Shown: positions 1 to 9,529, counted from the stretch's first letter. The stretch: 64,000 nt of DNA from JAUVKA01 sp964465145 (GCA_964465145.1 CAYXJR010000014.1:1-64000); one strand, 5' to 3'. Notes: generated by a model from the sequence alone, not told the origin. A program made the numbers and translations.

Positions 1-203
1 TTAGTTTTTTGTTACTAAGATACTAATTATTTTATTAAGTTAGCACCATTACTGCTGGCAGGAGGGAAAGATTAGACTCTTTTTCATAACCTATTGTACC
101 CTACGTCCCCCCGAATGAATAATTCGTGATAAAATCCGGTTCTGCGGCTGTTCTTTTATAAATTGAATAATTAGATTAGTGGCTTGATAACTAAAAAGAA
201 AAA

Positions 204-1100
204 ATGAATATCCCTGTTATTAGTGTAGAAGAAAAAAGTACTGCAAAAGCCTATGAATCAGCATTAATCAGGCTTTACAATGAAGGAATCCGCTTCAAGA
301 CCCAATATGACAAACCTGATGATCCGCAAAGCATTGACTGCACGATGAATATTACCATCCTTGAGCCAGAAAGCGACCCGATGATTCACAAAGCTTTCCC
401 GGGTGGAATTGAAGACCTCAAGGAATATGTGTTGGAACTGAAGGGATTTAAGGACAGCTGGGTCAAGAACATGAACGATCCGAAAGATACACGTTGGGAA
501 TATACTTACCACGGCCGACTGGCCAAATATGGTTCCTGGAGGGAATTACAGAATCCGGAGGATAAAAACAGCTCGCACGATGTGGGATTCACCGTGGATC
601 AAATTCAACATGTGATCGATAAGTTGGTTGAACAACCTTTTACACGACAGGCTCAGATGATTACCTGGATGCCCAATCACGATCTGGATGTGTATGATCC
701 TCCTTGCCTGCAAAGTTGTTGGTACAGGATACTGGAGGATGAGAAAGGCGTTTATTGGCTAAATTGTAATATCAGGTTTCGAAGCAATGATGCCTGGGGG
801 GCTAACTTTATGAATATGTTTGGTTTTATCCAGTTCAACCGGGAAGAGATCGCCGATAAGATCAGCCAAATAACCGGCAAGGAGGTCCGCCTCGGACGAC
901 TGAACTGGCAGGCCGATTCATTCCATATTTACGGGCGGGATATTGAAAAAGCAAAAGGTATGCTGTTCGACCGGATCGAAAGCATGCCTTTCGAGGAAAG
1001 AACATATAACTTCCATGATGAGTTTATACAGGAAATGTATCATGGAGCTGAGCCGATGATCCTTCAAAAAATAGAACGATACAAAGAACAACATGGATAA
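204..1100 (+). CDS. Thymidylate synthase family protein (ThyA-fold, divergent)
   Basis: 298 aa. The C-terminal half matches the thymidylate synthase fold: the catalytic cysteine in DPPCLQSCW (about residue 170), the phosphate/base-binding segment RFRSNDAWGANFMN, and DSFHIYGRD, which corresponds to the D-x-H-x-Y motif of ThyA. The Asn of the N177 position appears kept, which favours dUMP over dCMP. The N-terminal half does not look like standard bacterial ThyA: no RTGTGT loop and no WDEWA segment. The second arginine of the usual SRR phosphate clamp reads Gln (TRQ). TS-family enzymes methylate or hydroxymethylate pyrimidine deoxynucleotides using methylene-tetrahydrofolate. The gene overlaps the next by 8 bp, so the two probably share one mRNA. 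Family is confident. The exact reaction (dTMP synthase or hydroxymethylase) is not settled by the sequence. Confidence 0.8.
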   Translation: MNIPVISVEEKSTAKAYESALIRLYNEGIRFKTQYDKPDDPQSIDCTMNITILEPESDPMIHKAFPGGIEDLKEYVLELKGFKDSWVKNMNDPKDTRWEYTYHGRLAKYGSWRELQNPEDKNSSHDVGFTVDQIQHVIDKLVEQPFTRQAQMITWMPNHDLDVYDPPCLQSCWYRILEDEKGVYWLNCNIRFRSNDAWGANFMNMFGFIQFNREEIADKISQITGKEVRLGRLNWQADSFHIYGRDIEKAKGMLFDRIESMPFEERTYNFHDEFIQEMYHGAEPMILQKIERYKEQHG

Positions 1101-1515
1101 GAATCCCGTAAAAGTATATTTCTGTGGTTCCATACGTGGCGGGCGAGCCGACCTTTTAGTATACCAGAAACTGATTTCTTTCTTAAAGCTATATGGAACA
1201 GTTCTAACTGAACATATAGGCGAAAAAGAAATCCTGACCGATTTACACCTTTCCGGGGAAGAAATATACCAAAGGGATATGGAATGGATGACCCAGGCTG
1301 ATTTTGTCGTTGCCGAAGTAAGTACCCCAAGCCTTGGAGTCGGGTTCGAGATTGCAAAAGCTATCGGGCTTAATAAAAAGATCCTTTGTCTTTCACAGGC
1401 CAAAAACAATCAAAACCTGTCTGCAATGATTTCAGGCTGTCCGGATCTTCAAATTGTCTTGTATTCGGGAATAAACGAGGCAAAGTCAGCCATCAATAAC
1501 TTTATGACAGAATAG
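1093..1515 (+). CDS. 2'-deoxynucleoside 5'-phosphate N-hydrolase (DNPH1/Rcl-like)
   Basis: 140 aa, the usual size for this family. It is strikingly close to human DNPH1 (Rcl): the N-terminal VYFCGSIRGGR nucleotide-binding loop, VLTEH, and the active-site segment ADFVVAEVSTPSLGVGFEIAKA followed by NKKILCL. These enzymes cleave the N-glycosidic bond of deoxynucleoside monophosphates. Human DNPH1 is known to act on 5-hydroxymethyl-dUMP, a nucleotide-sanitation role. No signal peptide, so cytosolic. The start lies inside the end of the thymidylate-synthase-family gene (8-bp overlap), indicating translational coupling and a shared task in deoxypyrimidine nucleotide metabolism. Family assignment is strong. 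The physiological substrate is inferred from the homologue. Confidence 0.88.
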   Translation: MDKNPVKVYFCGSIRGGRADLLVYQKLISFLKLYGTVLTEHIGEKEILTDLHLSGEEIYQRDMEWMTQADFVVAEVSTPSLGVGFEIAKAIGLNKKILCLSQAKNNQNLSAMISGCPDLQIVLYSGINEAKSAINNFMTE

Positions 1516-1546
1516 GAAAATAAAAGAATTAAATAAATTCTACAAT

Positions 1547-3757
1547 ATGAAAACTATAGGGAATAAAATATTATTGCTTGCTCTACTCATTGTTATCAGC
1601 TATAGTGCTTTTGGGCAAAAAACCAAATATGAATCACTGCGTGAGGCAATCTTTGCAGCTGGCCAATTGCGTGGACAAGGAGCGCCTGCCAATGTAATAT
1701 GGATTGAGGGAGGGGATAAATACTCCTTTACCAAAATAAATAATGGCGCTCAGGAAATCTGGACCCATAACATGAAATCAGATGAAGAAATCATGGTATT
1801 TAGCAGTGAGGGAAAGAATTTTCCCGGCACAGACCAGGCCTTCAGATACAGGGAGTTTCAATGGACCAAAGACTTTAAATACCTTCTTTTTCAAACAAAT
1901 TTCCGCCCTGTTTGGAGATATTCAGGAAACTCTGATTATTATTTTTATTCCATTGATGATCAAAGTCTTAAACTAGTCGTGGAGTCTGCATTCACAGCGG
2001 AAGTTTCGCCGGATGGCAGCAAATTGGGATATGGCAAAAACGGAAACCTCTTTGTATTCAATTTTGCTCTCGGGGAATACTCCCAACTAACGAATGATGC
2101 TGAAAATCATTTTTATAACGGTCGTTTTGGTTGGGCTTATGAGGAAGAATTTGGAATGGTACAAGCCTGGGCCTGGTCGCCCAACAGCCGGTATATGGCT
2201 TTCTGGCAATCCGATGAGAGAATGGTTCCGATTTATAAAATAACGGATTTTTCAGGGACACATCCGGAATATCAGGAAATACCCTATCCAAAGGTAGATG
2301 ACCCCAATCCAAAAGTAAAAATAGGTGTGATTGATGTTATGGCTAAAACCAGTAAATGGCTGGATATACCCCTGAATGACGGGTATATCCCACGAATATA
2401 CTGGACATCATTACCAGAACAACTCGCGGTTGTTTACCTGAACAGGGCCCATGATGTTCTGAAACTTTATTTTTGCCAGGTTACCACTGGAGATAAAAAA
2501 GTAATAATGGAGGAAAAATCAGACAGCTGGATTGATGTGTTCGACTTTTTCGGAAACCGTATGCACCACTTCTACTTTCCCGAAAACATGAATTCATTTT
2601 TCTGGGTTTCAGAAGTCGATGGATGGGTTCATATCTATCATTATGATTATTCCGGTAAATTGATTAACCAGGTCACTAAGGGTGAATGGGAAGTAGTTGG
2701 TATTGACGCGATTGACGCTCAAAAAAAGAACCTATATTATGTGTCAACTGAAGAATCTCCCCTGGAAAGGCATTTATACAGCATTGGTTTTAATGGGAAA
2801 GGGAAAAGGAGGTTGACGCAAGAACCCGGAAACCACAATTTAAATGTGTCGCCAAACGGGCTGTATTATTTGGATGTATTTTCCAATGTAAATACACCAA
2901 CCCAGGTGGAGATGTGGTCTACAAAAGGAACCATGCTGAAAAAAATAGCCGATAACCAGGAGGTAAATCAATTCATCGAAAAGCATGTTTATTTTCCCAG
3001 GGAATTATTCAGCTTTTCCACATCTGACGGACAGAAATTGGATGGTTATATGATCAAACCTATGGATTTTGATGAAAGGAAAACATATCCCATGGTTTTG
3101 AGCATTTATGGAGGCCCGGGCTCACAAGGAGTGTATAATTCTTTTGAGTCCAATCCTTTTCATCAGTTCCTGGCTCAGCATGGCTACCTGGTTGTCAATG
3201 TGAACAATCGGGGAAATGGAGGATACGGGGCAAAATTTGAAAAAATTGTCCATGAACAATTAGGGACCTGGGAAAGCTATGACTTTGTTGAGACTGCAAA
3301 ATACTTTGCTTCAAAACCCTGGGTTGACGGAGATAGAATGGCAATCCAGGGACACAGTTATGGTGGGTATATGTCGAGTTATACTATGCTTGCTCACCCT
3401 GGGGTATTTGAAGTTGCCATTGTTGCGGCCCCTGTGACTGACCAGCGATTGTATGATTGTATCCTTACGGAGAGTTATATGGGACTCCTGGATGAAAATC
3501 CTGAAGGTTACGAGAAAAGTTCTGTTCTCACCTATGCCAAAAACCTGGAGGGTCATATGTTATTGGTGCATTCCCTGATGGATGATAATGTTCATCCACA
3601 AAATACTTTTCAGTTGGTACGGGCTCTGACGGACGCCGGGAAGGATTTCGATTTAAAAATATATCCCCCGGGTGCACATAGGATAGCGTATGACCTTACC
3701 AGTTATTTACTGCTTCAAAATCAGTTTTTTAACTACCTGGAGGAGTACCTGAAATAA
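1547..3757 (+). CDS. Dipeptidyl peptidase IV (S9B family)
   Basis: 736 aa with an N-terminal signal peptide (hydrophobic to about residue 22, ending SAFGQ). The N-terminal beta-propeller carries GWAYEEEFG, the double-glutamate motif that anchors the substrate N-terminus in DPP IV. The C-terminal alpha/beta hydrolase has the nucleophile in GHSYGGYMS, the Asp in MDDNVHP and the His in PGAHRIAYD. This is a complete Ser-Asp-His triad at normal family length. The enzyme removes X-Pro or X-Ala dipeptides from peptides in the periplasm or at the surface. It lies 31 bp after the nucleotide hydrolase. A second S9 peptidase, an M14 peptidase and a C10 peptidase elsewhere in the window suggest a proteolytic, peptide-using lifestyle. 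Confidence 0.92.
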   Translation: MKTIGNKILLLALLIVISYSAFGQKTKYESLREAIFAAGQLRGQGAPANVIWIEGGDKYSFTKINNGAQEIWTHNMKSDEEIMVFSSEGKNFPGTDQAFRYREFQWTKDFKYLLFQTNFRPVWRYSGNSDYYFYSIDDQSLKLVVESAFTAEVSPDGSKLGYGKNGNLFVFNFALGEYSQLTNDAENHFYNGRFGWAYEEEFGMVQAWAWSPNSRYMAFWQSDERMVPIYKITDFSGTHPEYQEIPYPKVDDPNPKVKIGVIDVMAKTSKWLDIPLNDGYIPRIYWTSLPEQLAVVYLNRAHDVLKLYFCQVTTGDKKVIMEEKSDSWIDVFDFFGNRMHHFYFPENMNSFFWVSEVDGWVHIYHYDYSGKLINQVTKGEWEVVGIDAIDAQKKNLYYVSTEESPLERHLYSIGFNGKGKRRLTQEPGNHNLNVSPNGLYYLDVFSNVNTPTQVEMWSTKGTMLKKIADNQEVNQFIEKHVYFPRELFSFSTSDGQKLDGYMIKPMDFDERKTYPMVLSIYGGPGSQGVYNSFESNPFHQFLAQHGYLVVNVNNRGNGGYGAKFEKIVHEQLGTWESYDFVETAKYFASKPWVDGDRMAIQGHSYGGYMSSYTMLAHPGVFEVAIVAAPVTDQRLYDCILTESYMGLLDENPEGYEKSSVLTYAKNLEGHMLLVHSLMDDNVHPQNTFQLVRALTDAGKDFDLKIYPPGAHRIAYDLTSYLLLQNQFFNYLEEYLK

Positions 3758-3798
3758 TTCAGCCTACTCCTGCAGATAGTATTATTATTGGATTTTAT

Positions 3799-6336
3799 TT
3801 ATTGAATTTGCACTTTCCCAACAAACACTTTTCCCTGGGTAACCAAGCGGCAAATGTAGATTCCGGCAACCCGGTCACCTGATGCATTTCCTCCGTCCCA
3901 GGTGAAATGGCTTTCTCCTTTGGGGAGGTAACCCTCGTGAAGAGAGCGAATCATTCTCCCGGAAAGGTCGAAAATATAGACCTGTCCCTTTTGGGCTTCG
4001 TCAAGGTAGAGATCAATAGTAACTTGCTCAATAGCTGGATTTGGATAAATATCCATTCTTGTTTCACCGTTCACCTGCACATCAACGCCGGCAGAGGCTT
4101 TAACAGGTATTCTCCACTGCGATCTGCCAAAAGTGGCTGCCAATAAGGTTCTTGTTGGTGAATGCAAATTGAGGTCCAGGACAGGTACTGTTGGCATTCC
4201 GTTTCCAAGGATTGCCCATGACTCTCCTGTATTGTAGCTCACAAAAACACCATTGTCAGTTGCCAGATAAAAAGTACCCTTATTATCAGGATCAACTATC
4301 ATATTATTAACCGGTAAATCCGGCAGGTTTGAGGAAATATCCATCCATGTATGGCCAAGGTCAGTTGTTTTAAAGACGTGGGGGACATAATCACGGTATC
4401 GGATCCCGCTAAAAGTTACATAAGCAGTGTTTTCATCGAAGGGATCCGTGGCCACGCATGTAACCCATCGCACAGGCAGGTCCTCGGATACCTTAGTCCA
4501 TTCTTTTCCAGCACCTTGATTCGTTGTTATCCAAACATTTCCGTCATCAGTCCCAGCCATCAGTATATCCGGATTAATTTTTGATGCCGCCAGGCTTGTA
4601 ATAGTCCCATAATTCCATGGCGGCTGATCACCGTTCGTCAGATCGTTAGAAATCCTGGTCCAGGAAACAGCCCTGTTAGTTGATTTATATACCCGATGGG
4701 ACCCTATATAAAGGGTTGAAGGAGTGTTGGGATCTAAAATGTACGGAGTTTTCCAGTTCCAACGATCACTGCCTGCAGGATTCGCTCCGCTGAAACTAGC
4801 CCCTCCGTTTGTTGACCGGCCAACTCCTCCACGCTGATATGCAGCATATATAAACCTCGAATCAGATGGGTCCACCCTTACGATAAAACCATCTCCCCCA
4901 TAGAAACTTGTCCAGTCGTTGGCATCCCCGGTTTGGGTACCAACGGTCCCGTTATCCTGGGTCCCCCCATAGCGTTGGTTTGGATCCTGAAAGTTCACCT
5001 CGCAGGTGTAGAATTGGGTGATTGGTAAATTAGTAACGAATGTGTTTGTTGTAGTTCCGTTTTCTGAAATATACACACCTCCGTCGTTTCCAATTACTAC
5101 AAATTCCGGTTCCATGGGGTGGGCATATACCGCATGCTGATCAACATGCAGCCCATTTACGCGCTGAAAGCTTGCACCCCCGTTGGTGGAACGGTAAAGA
5201 TTGAATTCAATCAACCACACGATATCCGGGTCATTAGGGTGTATCTGCATCTTACCATACCACCATGAATAAGTGGTGAGGCTGACGCTCACATTAAGGG
5301 CCGTCCAGCTGTCGCCCCCATCGGTGGATTTAAAAACATCATTAAAGGTTCCGTTATCTCTTACATATAATGAATACAAAACCTCAGGATTTGAGAAGGA
5401 AATATCGATCCCTATTCTCCCGTTTGATCCCCCCGGTAAGCCGTTAGTCAGCTCTGTCCAGTTATCACCACCGTCAACCGACCTCCATAATCCGCTGCCC
5501 GGCCCGCCGTAGGTGCGGCGATCAGGATACCTGACCCTCTCCCACATGGCAGCATAAATGATATTAGTGTTGTTTGGGTTAATACAAAGGTCTATACATC
5601 CAGTGGAATCAGACAGGTAGAAGACATTTTCCCAGCTCTGACCCCCGTCGAGAGTGCGATACACCCCTCTTTCAGGATTTTTGGCAAATACATTACCCAG
5701 AGCAGCCACAAAGACCCGATCAGGATTTCCAGGGTCAATTTCCACACGGCCAATACCGCCGGCATTTTCCAGACCAGTATGGGACCAACTGGCACCTGCA
5801 TCCATCGATTTGAAAACCCCATAACCGTCATAAGTTATAGAACCCTGACCAATATTGGGTTCTCCTGTTCCAACATATATTACATTTTTATCCGTTTTGG
5901 CGATAGCCATATCACCGATGGACTGTGTATACTCATTTTCGAATATCTGCTCCCAGGTTTTCCCTTTATTTAATGATTTATAAATGCCTCCCGATGCGGC
6001 TGCAACATAAATAGTTTCCGTATCAGTAGGATGCATCTCTACGTCTGTGATACGGCCGCCGACGTTATAGGGTCCCACCATTTCCCAGTCCTCCTGCCCT
6101 GATTTATAGCGTGATGATTCTATCCTTTGTAAAACCGCCTCCTGCCGAACTTCTTCGTAAACTTCAGGATTGATGGTTTCATGCGGATATATACGCTGAG
6201 CAAGAAACCATTCAGTTGGTTTGAACATCTTGTCAGGATCCTCTTGGGTTGTTCTCTTTTCCTTAGCCGGCACTATAAGTAAGGCCCCGGTTAAAATAAT
6301 GATCCCTGTCAGTAAAACTCCTGCAATTTTTTTCAT
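3799..6336 (-). CDS. VPS10/sortilin-like BNR beta-propeller protein with T9SS sorting domain
   Basis: 845 aa with a signal peptide (MKKIAGVLLTGIIILTGALL). The body repeats S-x-D-x-G-x-x-W type BNR/Asp-box motifs (SLNKGKTWE, SMDAGASW, TLDGGQSWE, SVDGGDNWTE, STDGGDSW, TTDLGHTW), the pattern of sortilin/VPS10 and sialidase-like propellers. GPYNVGGRITDV near residue 90 is typical of the large secreted Bacteroidota members. The last 80 residues (starting MDIYPNPA, then QVYIFDLSGRMIRSL and GIYICRL) form a T9SS type A sorting domain, so the protein is exported through the type IX system and attached or released at the surface. No catalytic sialidase signature is visible, and the function is unknown. 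Convergent with the DPP IV gene. Confidence 0.85.
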   Translation of the reverse strand: MKKIAGVLLTGIIILTGALLIVPAKEKRTTQEDPDKMFKPTEWFLAQRIYPHETINPEVYEEVRQEAVLQRIESSRYKSGQEDWEMVGPYNVGGRITDVEMHPTDTETIYVAAASGGIYKSLNKGKTWEQIFENEYTQSIGDMAIAKTDKNVIYVGTGEPNIGQGSITYDGYGVFKSMDAGASWSHTGLENAGGIGRVEIDPGNPDRVFVAALGNVFAKNPERGVYRTLDGGQSWENVFYLSDSTGCIDLCINPNNTNIIYAAMWERVRYPDRRTYGGPGSGLWRSVDGGDNWTELTNGLPGGSNGRIGIDISFSNPEVLYSLYVRDNGTFNDVFKSTDGGDSWTALNVSVSLTTYSWWYGKMQIHPNDPDIVWLIEFNLYRSTNGGASFQRVNGLHVDQHAVYAHPMEPEFVVIGNDGGVYISENGTTTNTFVTNLPITQFYTCEVNFQDPNQRYGGTQDNGTVGTQTGDANDWTSFYGGDGFIVRVDPSDSRFIYAAYQRGGVGRSTNGGASFSGANPAGSDRWNWKTPYILDPNTPSTLYIGSHRVYKSTNRAVSWTRISNDLTNGDQPPWNYGTITSLAASKINPDILMAGTDDGNVWITTNQGAGKEWTKVSEDLPVRWVTCVATDPFDENTAYVTFSGIRYRDYVPHVFKTTDLGHTWMDISSNLPDLPVNNMIVDPDNKGTFYLATDNGVFVSYNTGESWAILGNGMPTVPVLDLNLHSPTRTLLAATFGRSQWRIPVKASAGVDVQVNGETRMDIYPNPAIEQVTIDLYLDEAQKGQVYIFDLSGRMIRSLHEGYLPKGESHFTWDGGNASGDRVAGIYICRLVTQGKVFVGKVQIQ

Positions 6337-6454
6337 TTTATTTTGATTTTTGGCTGGGGAAATTTTGAAATCACTTAGTAAAATTAGGGATAAATGGCTT
6401 ACAAACCACCTTGTTAATTCTAAATCCCCTGGATTTGCGGATGACTTTCATAAT

Positions 6455-8089
6455 TTAATCAAGGGCTTGGTATATTTTAAATACAGGGTAAGCCAGCTTT
6501 CCGTTCTCAACCTTATTTCTGATGAGGTAATCATCAAAATAATTCCAGAAAACAAGGCCGTCATCCGATTGTGGCTCAAGAAGGTAAAATATCAGCCATG
6601 CAAGAGGCTGGGCCATATCTACATAATAACTACCCTTGGGAAATGATTTTTTGGCTGTTTTGAAATCTCCTTCCATGCTGACGGTTTTATGCCCGCCATA
6701 GCTTTCCCGTTCACTTTGTTTGAACTGGCTGATAATGAACTCTTCTCCCTCCAACTTTTTATTACCCTCCAGTTCCATAAGCTGTATCCCGTGATCTTCC
6801 AGTTTTTGAACCACCGAGGTTAACTCTTTGGGAAATATATATCCACGTGGCACCCGGCTGCTTATTTCAGGCACAAAATTTTTCAGGTGCAGAACATCCT
6901 GGGTCCAAAATACTTTACCTGTGCCCCGAATCATTCTACGGCCACCCTCAGAATTCTCTTCTGTCACAGTTTCCCTGACTAGCATATCAATTGTATCACC
7001 CCTGGGACTAAGCTCATACCTTACACCTTTCTCAAGGCTGCCATTGCTTTGTTCAATCTGGCGAATCGTTTCTTCATCAGATTTCCTGACCAGATCAAGC
7101 ATCTCCTTCCCATGTTCATTGGTATATTCAAGAATGCTGGTCACGAGCAGATAATTCGAAAGGATCCGCTTTTCAAAACGGTCGTGGGCGAAAGTTTCGC
7201 TCAGGATTGCCATCCTGTTCCGCAATCCCATATAATTGACCATGTATCTTGGGAGGTGGCTGTATGCTGTAAAAGTTGACTGCTCCCCATCCCGCATTCT
7301 AAGGTAGCCATGCCAGAAAACCTGGATCCCCGACCGTTCATTAACCTTTTTTGTAATATCCGGAAAAATGTTCTCACCCGGATAATTTGTAATCTGAGGA
7401 AGTCCTGCCGATTGATAAACAGGCGCGACACTAACGTTATAACCGTGCCATGAGCCGTTATCAGTATGAAGATCTACAAATAAAACAGGATCCCATGGAA
7501 TAATAACCTTTTCAAGCAAAGCTTTCACCTCAAGGGCCTCTGCTTTCATCCCTTCACGGTTAAGGTCATAACCTTCACCTGAGGCACGTTCACCAGTCAG
7601 TCCCGGGCTGCCTTCCTGGGAACGGCGGGTATTGCCGAGTTTATCATTACCATCCGGATTATAATTCGGGCAGAAAATAATAATCTGGTTTTCTATCAAA
7701 TCTTTGCGGGTGCCAAATGCTATGTCCCGCATCAGCATCAAAGAACCCTCTTTCCCCTCAACTTCTCCCGCATGTATATTTCCCTGTATATATATTACCG
7801 GCTTCCCTGATTTTTTAGCTTCCGATGCCTGAGAAATCTGTGGATCTGCCATGATCACTATCTCCATTGGCCTCCCTTCTTTGGTAAAACCAATTGTTTC
7901 AGAGCTGGCAAATGCGCAATTCTCCGATAAAACGCGGATGAAATTGCTTACATCCTGGCTCATCGAGGTTTCCTGGTATAGAGTCTTCTCTGCCCGGGTT
8001 ACTAATTCATCAGGATACCCAATTTGTTGGGCTTGCATGATGGGTAAAAACACAAAAAGCAAGAAAGCTATTTGAATGTGGGTTTTCAT
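6455..8089 (-). CDS. M14-family zinc carboxypeptidase
   Basis: 544 aa with a signal peptide (ending IMQAQQ). The zinc-binding H-x-x-E is in GNIHAGEVEG (about residue 105) and the third zinc ligand His is in FVDLHTDNGS. NPDGNDK and DLNREGMKAE match substrate-pocket regions of M14 enzymes. ILSETFAHDRFE probably supplies the catalytic glutamate. The C-terminal domain ending in DMAQPLAWLIFYLLEPQSDD is characteristic of long M14 peptidases in Bacteroidota. Predicted periplasmic or secreted metallopeptidase acting on C-terminal residues. It shares orientation with the upstream-lying propeller gene but is 118 bp away from it, so co-transcription is uncertain. Confidence 0.88.
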   Translation of the reverse strand: MKTHIQIAFLLFVFLPIMQAQQIGYPDELVTRAEKTLYQETSMSQDVSNFIRVLSENCAFASSETIGFTKEGRPMEIVIMADPQISQASEAKKSGKPVIYIQGNIHAGEVEGKEGSLMLMRDIAFGTRKDLIENQIIIFCPNYNPDGNDKLGNTRRSQEGSPGLTGERASGEGYDLNREGMKAEALEVKALLEKVIIPWDPVLFVDLHTDNGSWHGYNVSVAPVYQSAGLPQITNYPGENIFPDITKKVNERSGIQVFWHGYLRMRDGEQSTFTAYSHLPRYMVNYMGLRNRMAILSETFAHDRFEKRILSNYLLVTSILEYTNEHGKEMLDLVRKSDEETIRQIEQSNGSLEKGVRYELSPRGDTIDMLVRETVTEENSEGGRRMIRGTGKVFWTQDVLHLKNFVPEISSRVPRGYIFPKELTSVVQKLEDHGIQLMELEGNKKLEGEEFIISQFKQSERESYGGHKTVSMEGDFKTAKKSFPKGSYYVDMAQPLAWLIFYLLEPQSDDGLVFWNYFDDYLIRNKVENGKLAYPVFKIYQALD

Positions 8090-8276
8090 ATTACTGAGAG
8101 TGGGTTAATATCATATCTTTTAAAAATAGATAAAATACCCGATTTACTGATCCCGCATACCTGTCCTTTCGCTATACTAAGAACAGATTATTTAAGAACC
8201 CAACCAATATCTTAATATTAGAAGACCATCTAACCAAACCTTTTTTTATTGTTGTAAAAGATTTTATCCTGTCGTT

Positions 8277-8651
8277 ATGGATAGTTTTTGGAAATCCGAT
8301 CATGATTTTGATACCTACCAATCCTTCATTACACAAAAACCATCCCAACTAAAGATTCAAGCGCTGACTGAAACAGCTGTCTTTAGAATCAGCCGCACTG
8401 ATTTGGAATATTTTTACCAGCATTCTGAAAAAGCCAGGGCGGTGGGACAGAAAATTCTTGAGATGGATCATTTCCAAAAAGAACAAAGGGAAATGGCTTT
8501 TCTTTCAAAATCAGCTGAAGAAAATTATCTGGAGCTAATCCAAAACGATCCTGATCTTCACAATTATATCCCACTGAAATACATTGCCTCACATTTAGGT
8601 GTAACCCCGGAAAGCCTGAGCCGTATCCGTAAAAAATTGTCAAAAGAATAG
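8277..8651 (+). pseudogene. 5'-truncated Crp/Fnr-family regulator (remnant)
   Basis: 124 aa matching only the last two thirds of a Crp/Fnr-type regulator. It begins within the cyclic-nucleotide-binding fold (SFITQKPSQLKIQALTETAVFRISRTDLEYFYQ). It continues through the dimerisation helix and ends in the HTH (YIPLKYIASHLGVTPESLSRIRKKLSKE). Typical members are about 190 aa. The frame upstream of the ATG is closed by a stop at 8193-8195, and I see no matching N-terminal coding sequence in other frames, so about 65 residues are missing. Probably a decaying gene. A short protein keeping dimerisation and DNA-binding parts cannot be excluded. Confidence 0.65.
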
Positions 8652-8776
8652 GTATAAGGGTACCCCTTTGATGGTGGAGGGTAATCACTATCAGATAATG
8701 CTTTATCCTGGCATCCCGAAACAAGCAGTAGAAGAAGTAAAATTCCCAATAGTGATTTCTTAATATTTTTTTTCAC
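8564..8776 (-). CDS. Short lipoprotein or lipoprotein gene remnant
   Basis: 70 aa from a GTG start. The N-terminus is a textbook lipoprotein signal: Lys-rich start, a poly-Leu core, and the lipobox VSGC with cysteine near residue 22, followed by QDKALSDSDYPPPSKG. From about residue 42 on, the frame runs antisense through the 3' end of the Crp-like remnant, so its C-terminal part is probably not original coding sequence. I read this as the 5' end of a lipoprotein gene fused by deletion to the neighbouring remnant. It may still be expressed as a small lipopeptide. Function unknown. Confidence 0.4.
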   Translation of the reverse strand: MKKNIKKSLLGILLLLLLVSGCQDKALSDSDYPPPSKGYPYTYSFDNFLRIRLRLSGVTPKCEAMYFSGI

Positions 8777-8821
8777 TGCAGGTTTAGTTAAAGATTTACA
8801 TTTTACAGATTGCTACTAATA

Positions 8822-9517
8822 TTAAAGGTCGAGATTAAAATAAAATCCATCAGAAACCAGCTGTTCGTATCTTTTCTGGTTGAAACAATAAAAGTAAGCA
8901 CCCTTTTTTGAGTTGGATTTATCCTTTTCCTGAAGTTTATCCAGCAGGTCCATGGAAAGAATCTTTTTCCTGAAATTTCTTTTATCCAATTCCTTCTGGT
9001 AAATAGCTTCGTATAATGACTGCAATTGTGGCAGAGAAAATTTATCGGGTAAAAACTCAAATCCTATAGGTTGGATTTTTGCTTTACGCTTCAATCTCCG
9101 AAGAGCTTTATCAACCATTTCCCGATGGTCAAAAATCAGTTCAGGCATATCAGACAGAAGGCACCAGCAGGCTTCATTATCCCTGTTCATATCCATGCCA
9201 TAATCCCGAATATTCAGCAGTGCATAGTAGGCAACAGACAAAACTCTTTCGCCTGGATCACGATTGACAAGCCCATAGGATTTCAATTGCTCAAGATACA
9301 CATTATGTAACCCGGTCAGTTCATGAAGAACCCTTGCAGCACTTTCATCCAGGCTTTCCTCTTTTTTCAGGAAGCCACCCGCCAGAGACCATTGCCCCTT
9401 TCCAGGTTCGAAATTTCGTTTCAGCAGGAGAAGCTTCAGCTTTCCTGCATCAAAACCAAAAATTATACAATCCACAGCTATGAGCTGACGATCTTCATTC
9501 TGGTAAAATCTACCCAT
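8822..9517 (-). CDS. NrtR/AraR-like Nudix-domain transcriptional regulator
   Basis: 231 aa. The N-terminal Nudix fold (IAVDCIIFGFDAGKLKLLLLKRN) has a degenerate Nudix box: GGFLKKEESLDESAARVLHELTGL keeps the frame but replaces the catalytic R-E and E-E positions (RV, HE). Regulators of the NrtR family, including AraR-type regulators of Bacteroides, have such effector-binding, non-hydrolytic Nudix domains. They also have a C-terminal winged helix, here DKFSLPQLQSLYEAIYQKELDKRNFRKKILSMDLL. These proteins sense ADP-ribose or a sugar and repress transport or catabolic genes. The S9 peptidase gene is divergent across a 118-bp gap that contains a candidate operator. The effector cannot be told from the sequence. 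Confidence 0.85.
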   Translation of the reverse strand: MGRFYQNEDRQLIAVDCIIFGFDAGKLKLLLLKRNFEPGKGQWSLAGGFLKKEESLDESAARVLHELTGLHNVYLEQLKSYGLVNRDPGERVLSVAYYALLNIRDYGMDMNRDNEACWCLLSDMPELIFDHREMVDKALRRLKRKAKIQPIGFEFLPDKFSLPQLQSLYEAIYQKELDKRNFRKKILSMDLLDKLQEKDKSNSKKGAYFYCFNQKRYEQLVSDGFYFNLDL

Positions 9518-9529
9518 TTAAAGCATCTT

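Noticed and set aside
1..203. Gene fragment or riboswitch at the window start
   Set aside because: No open frame of note and no recognisable structured motif; only AT-rich leader sequence.
918..1409. 163-codon minus-strand frame
   Set aside because: Entirely antisense to the TS-family and DNPH1-like genes, which have clear motifs; composition is not protein-like.
8100..8276. N-terminal half of the Crp-like gene in another frame
   Set aside because: All three plus frames were read by eye; none gives the G-D-F or cyclic-nucleotide-fold start, so a simple frameshift does not explain the truncation.
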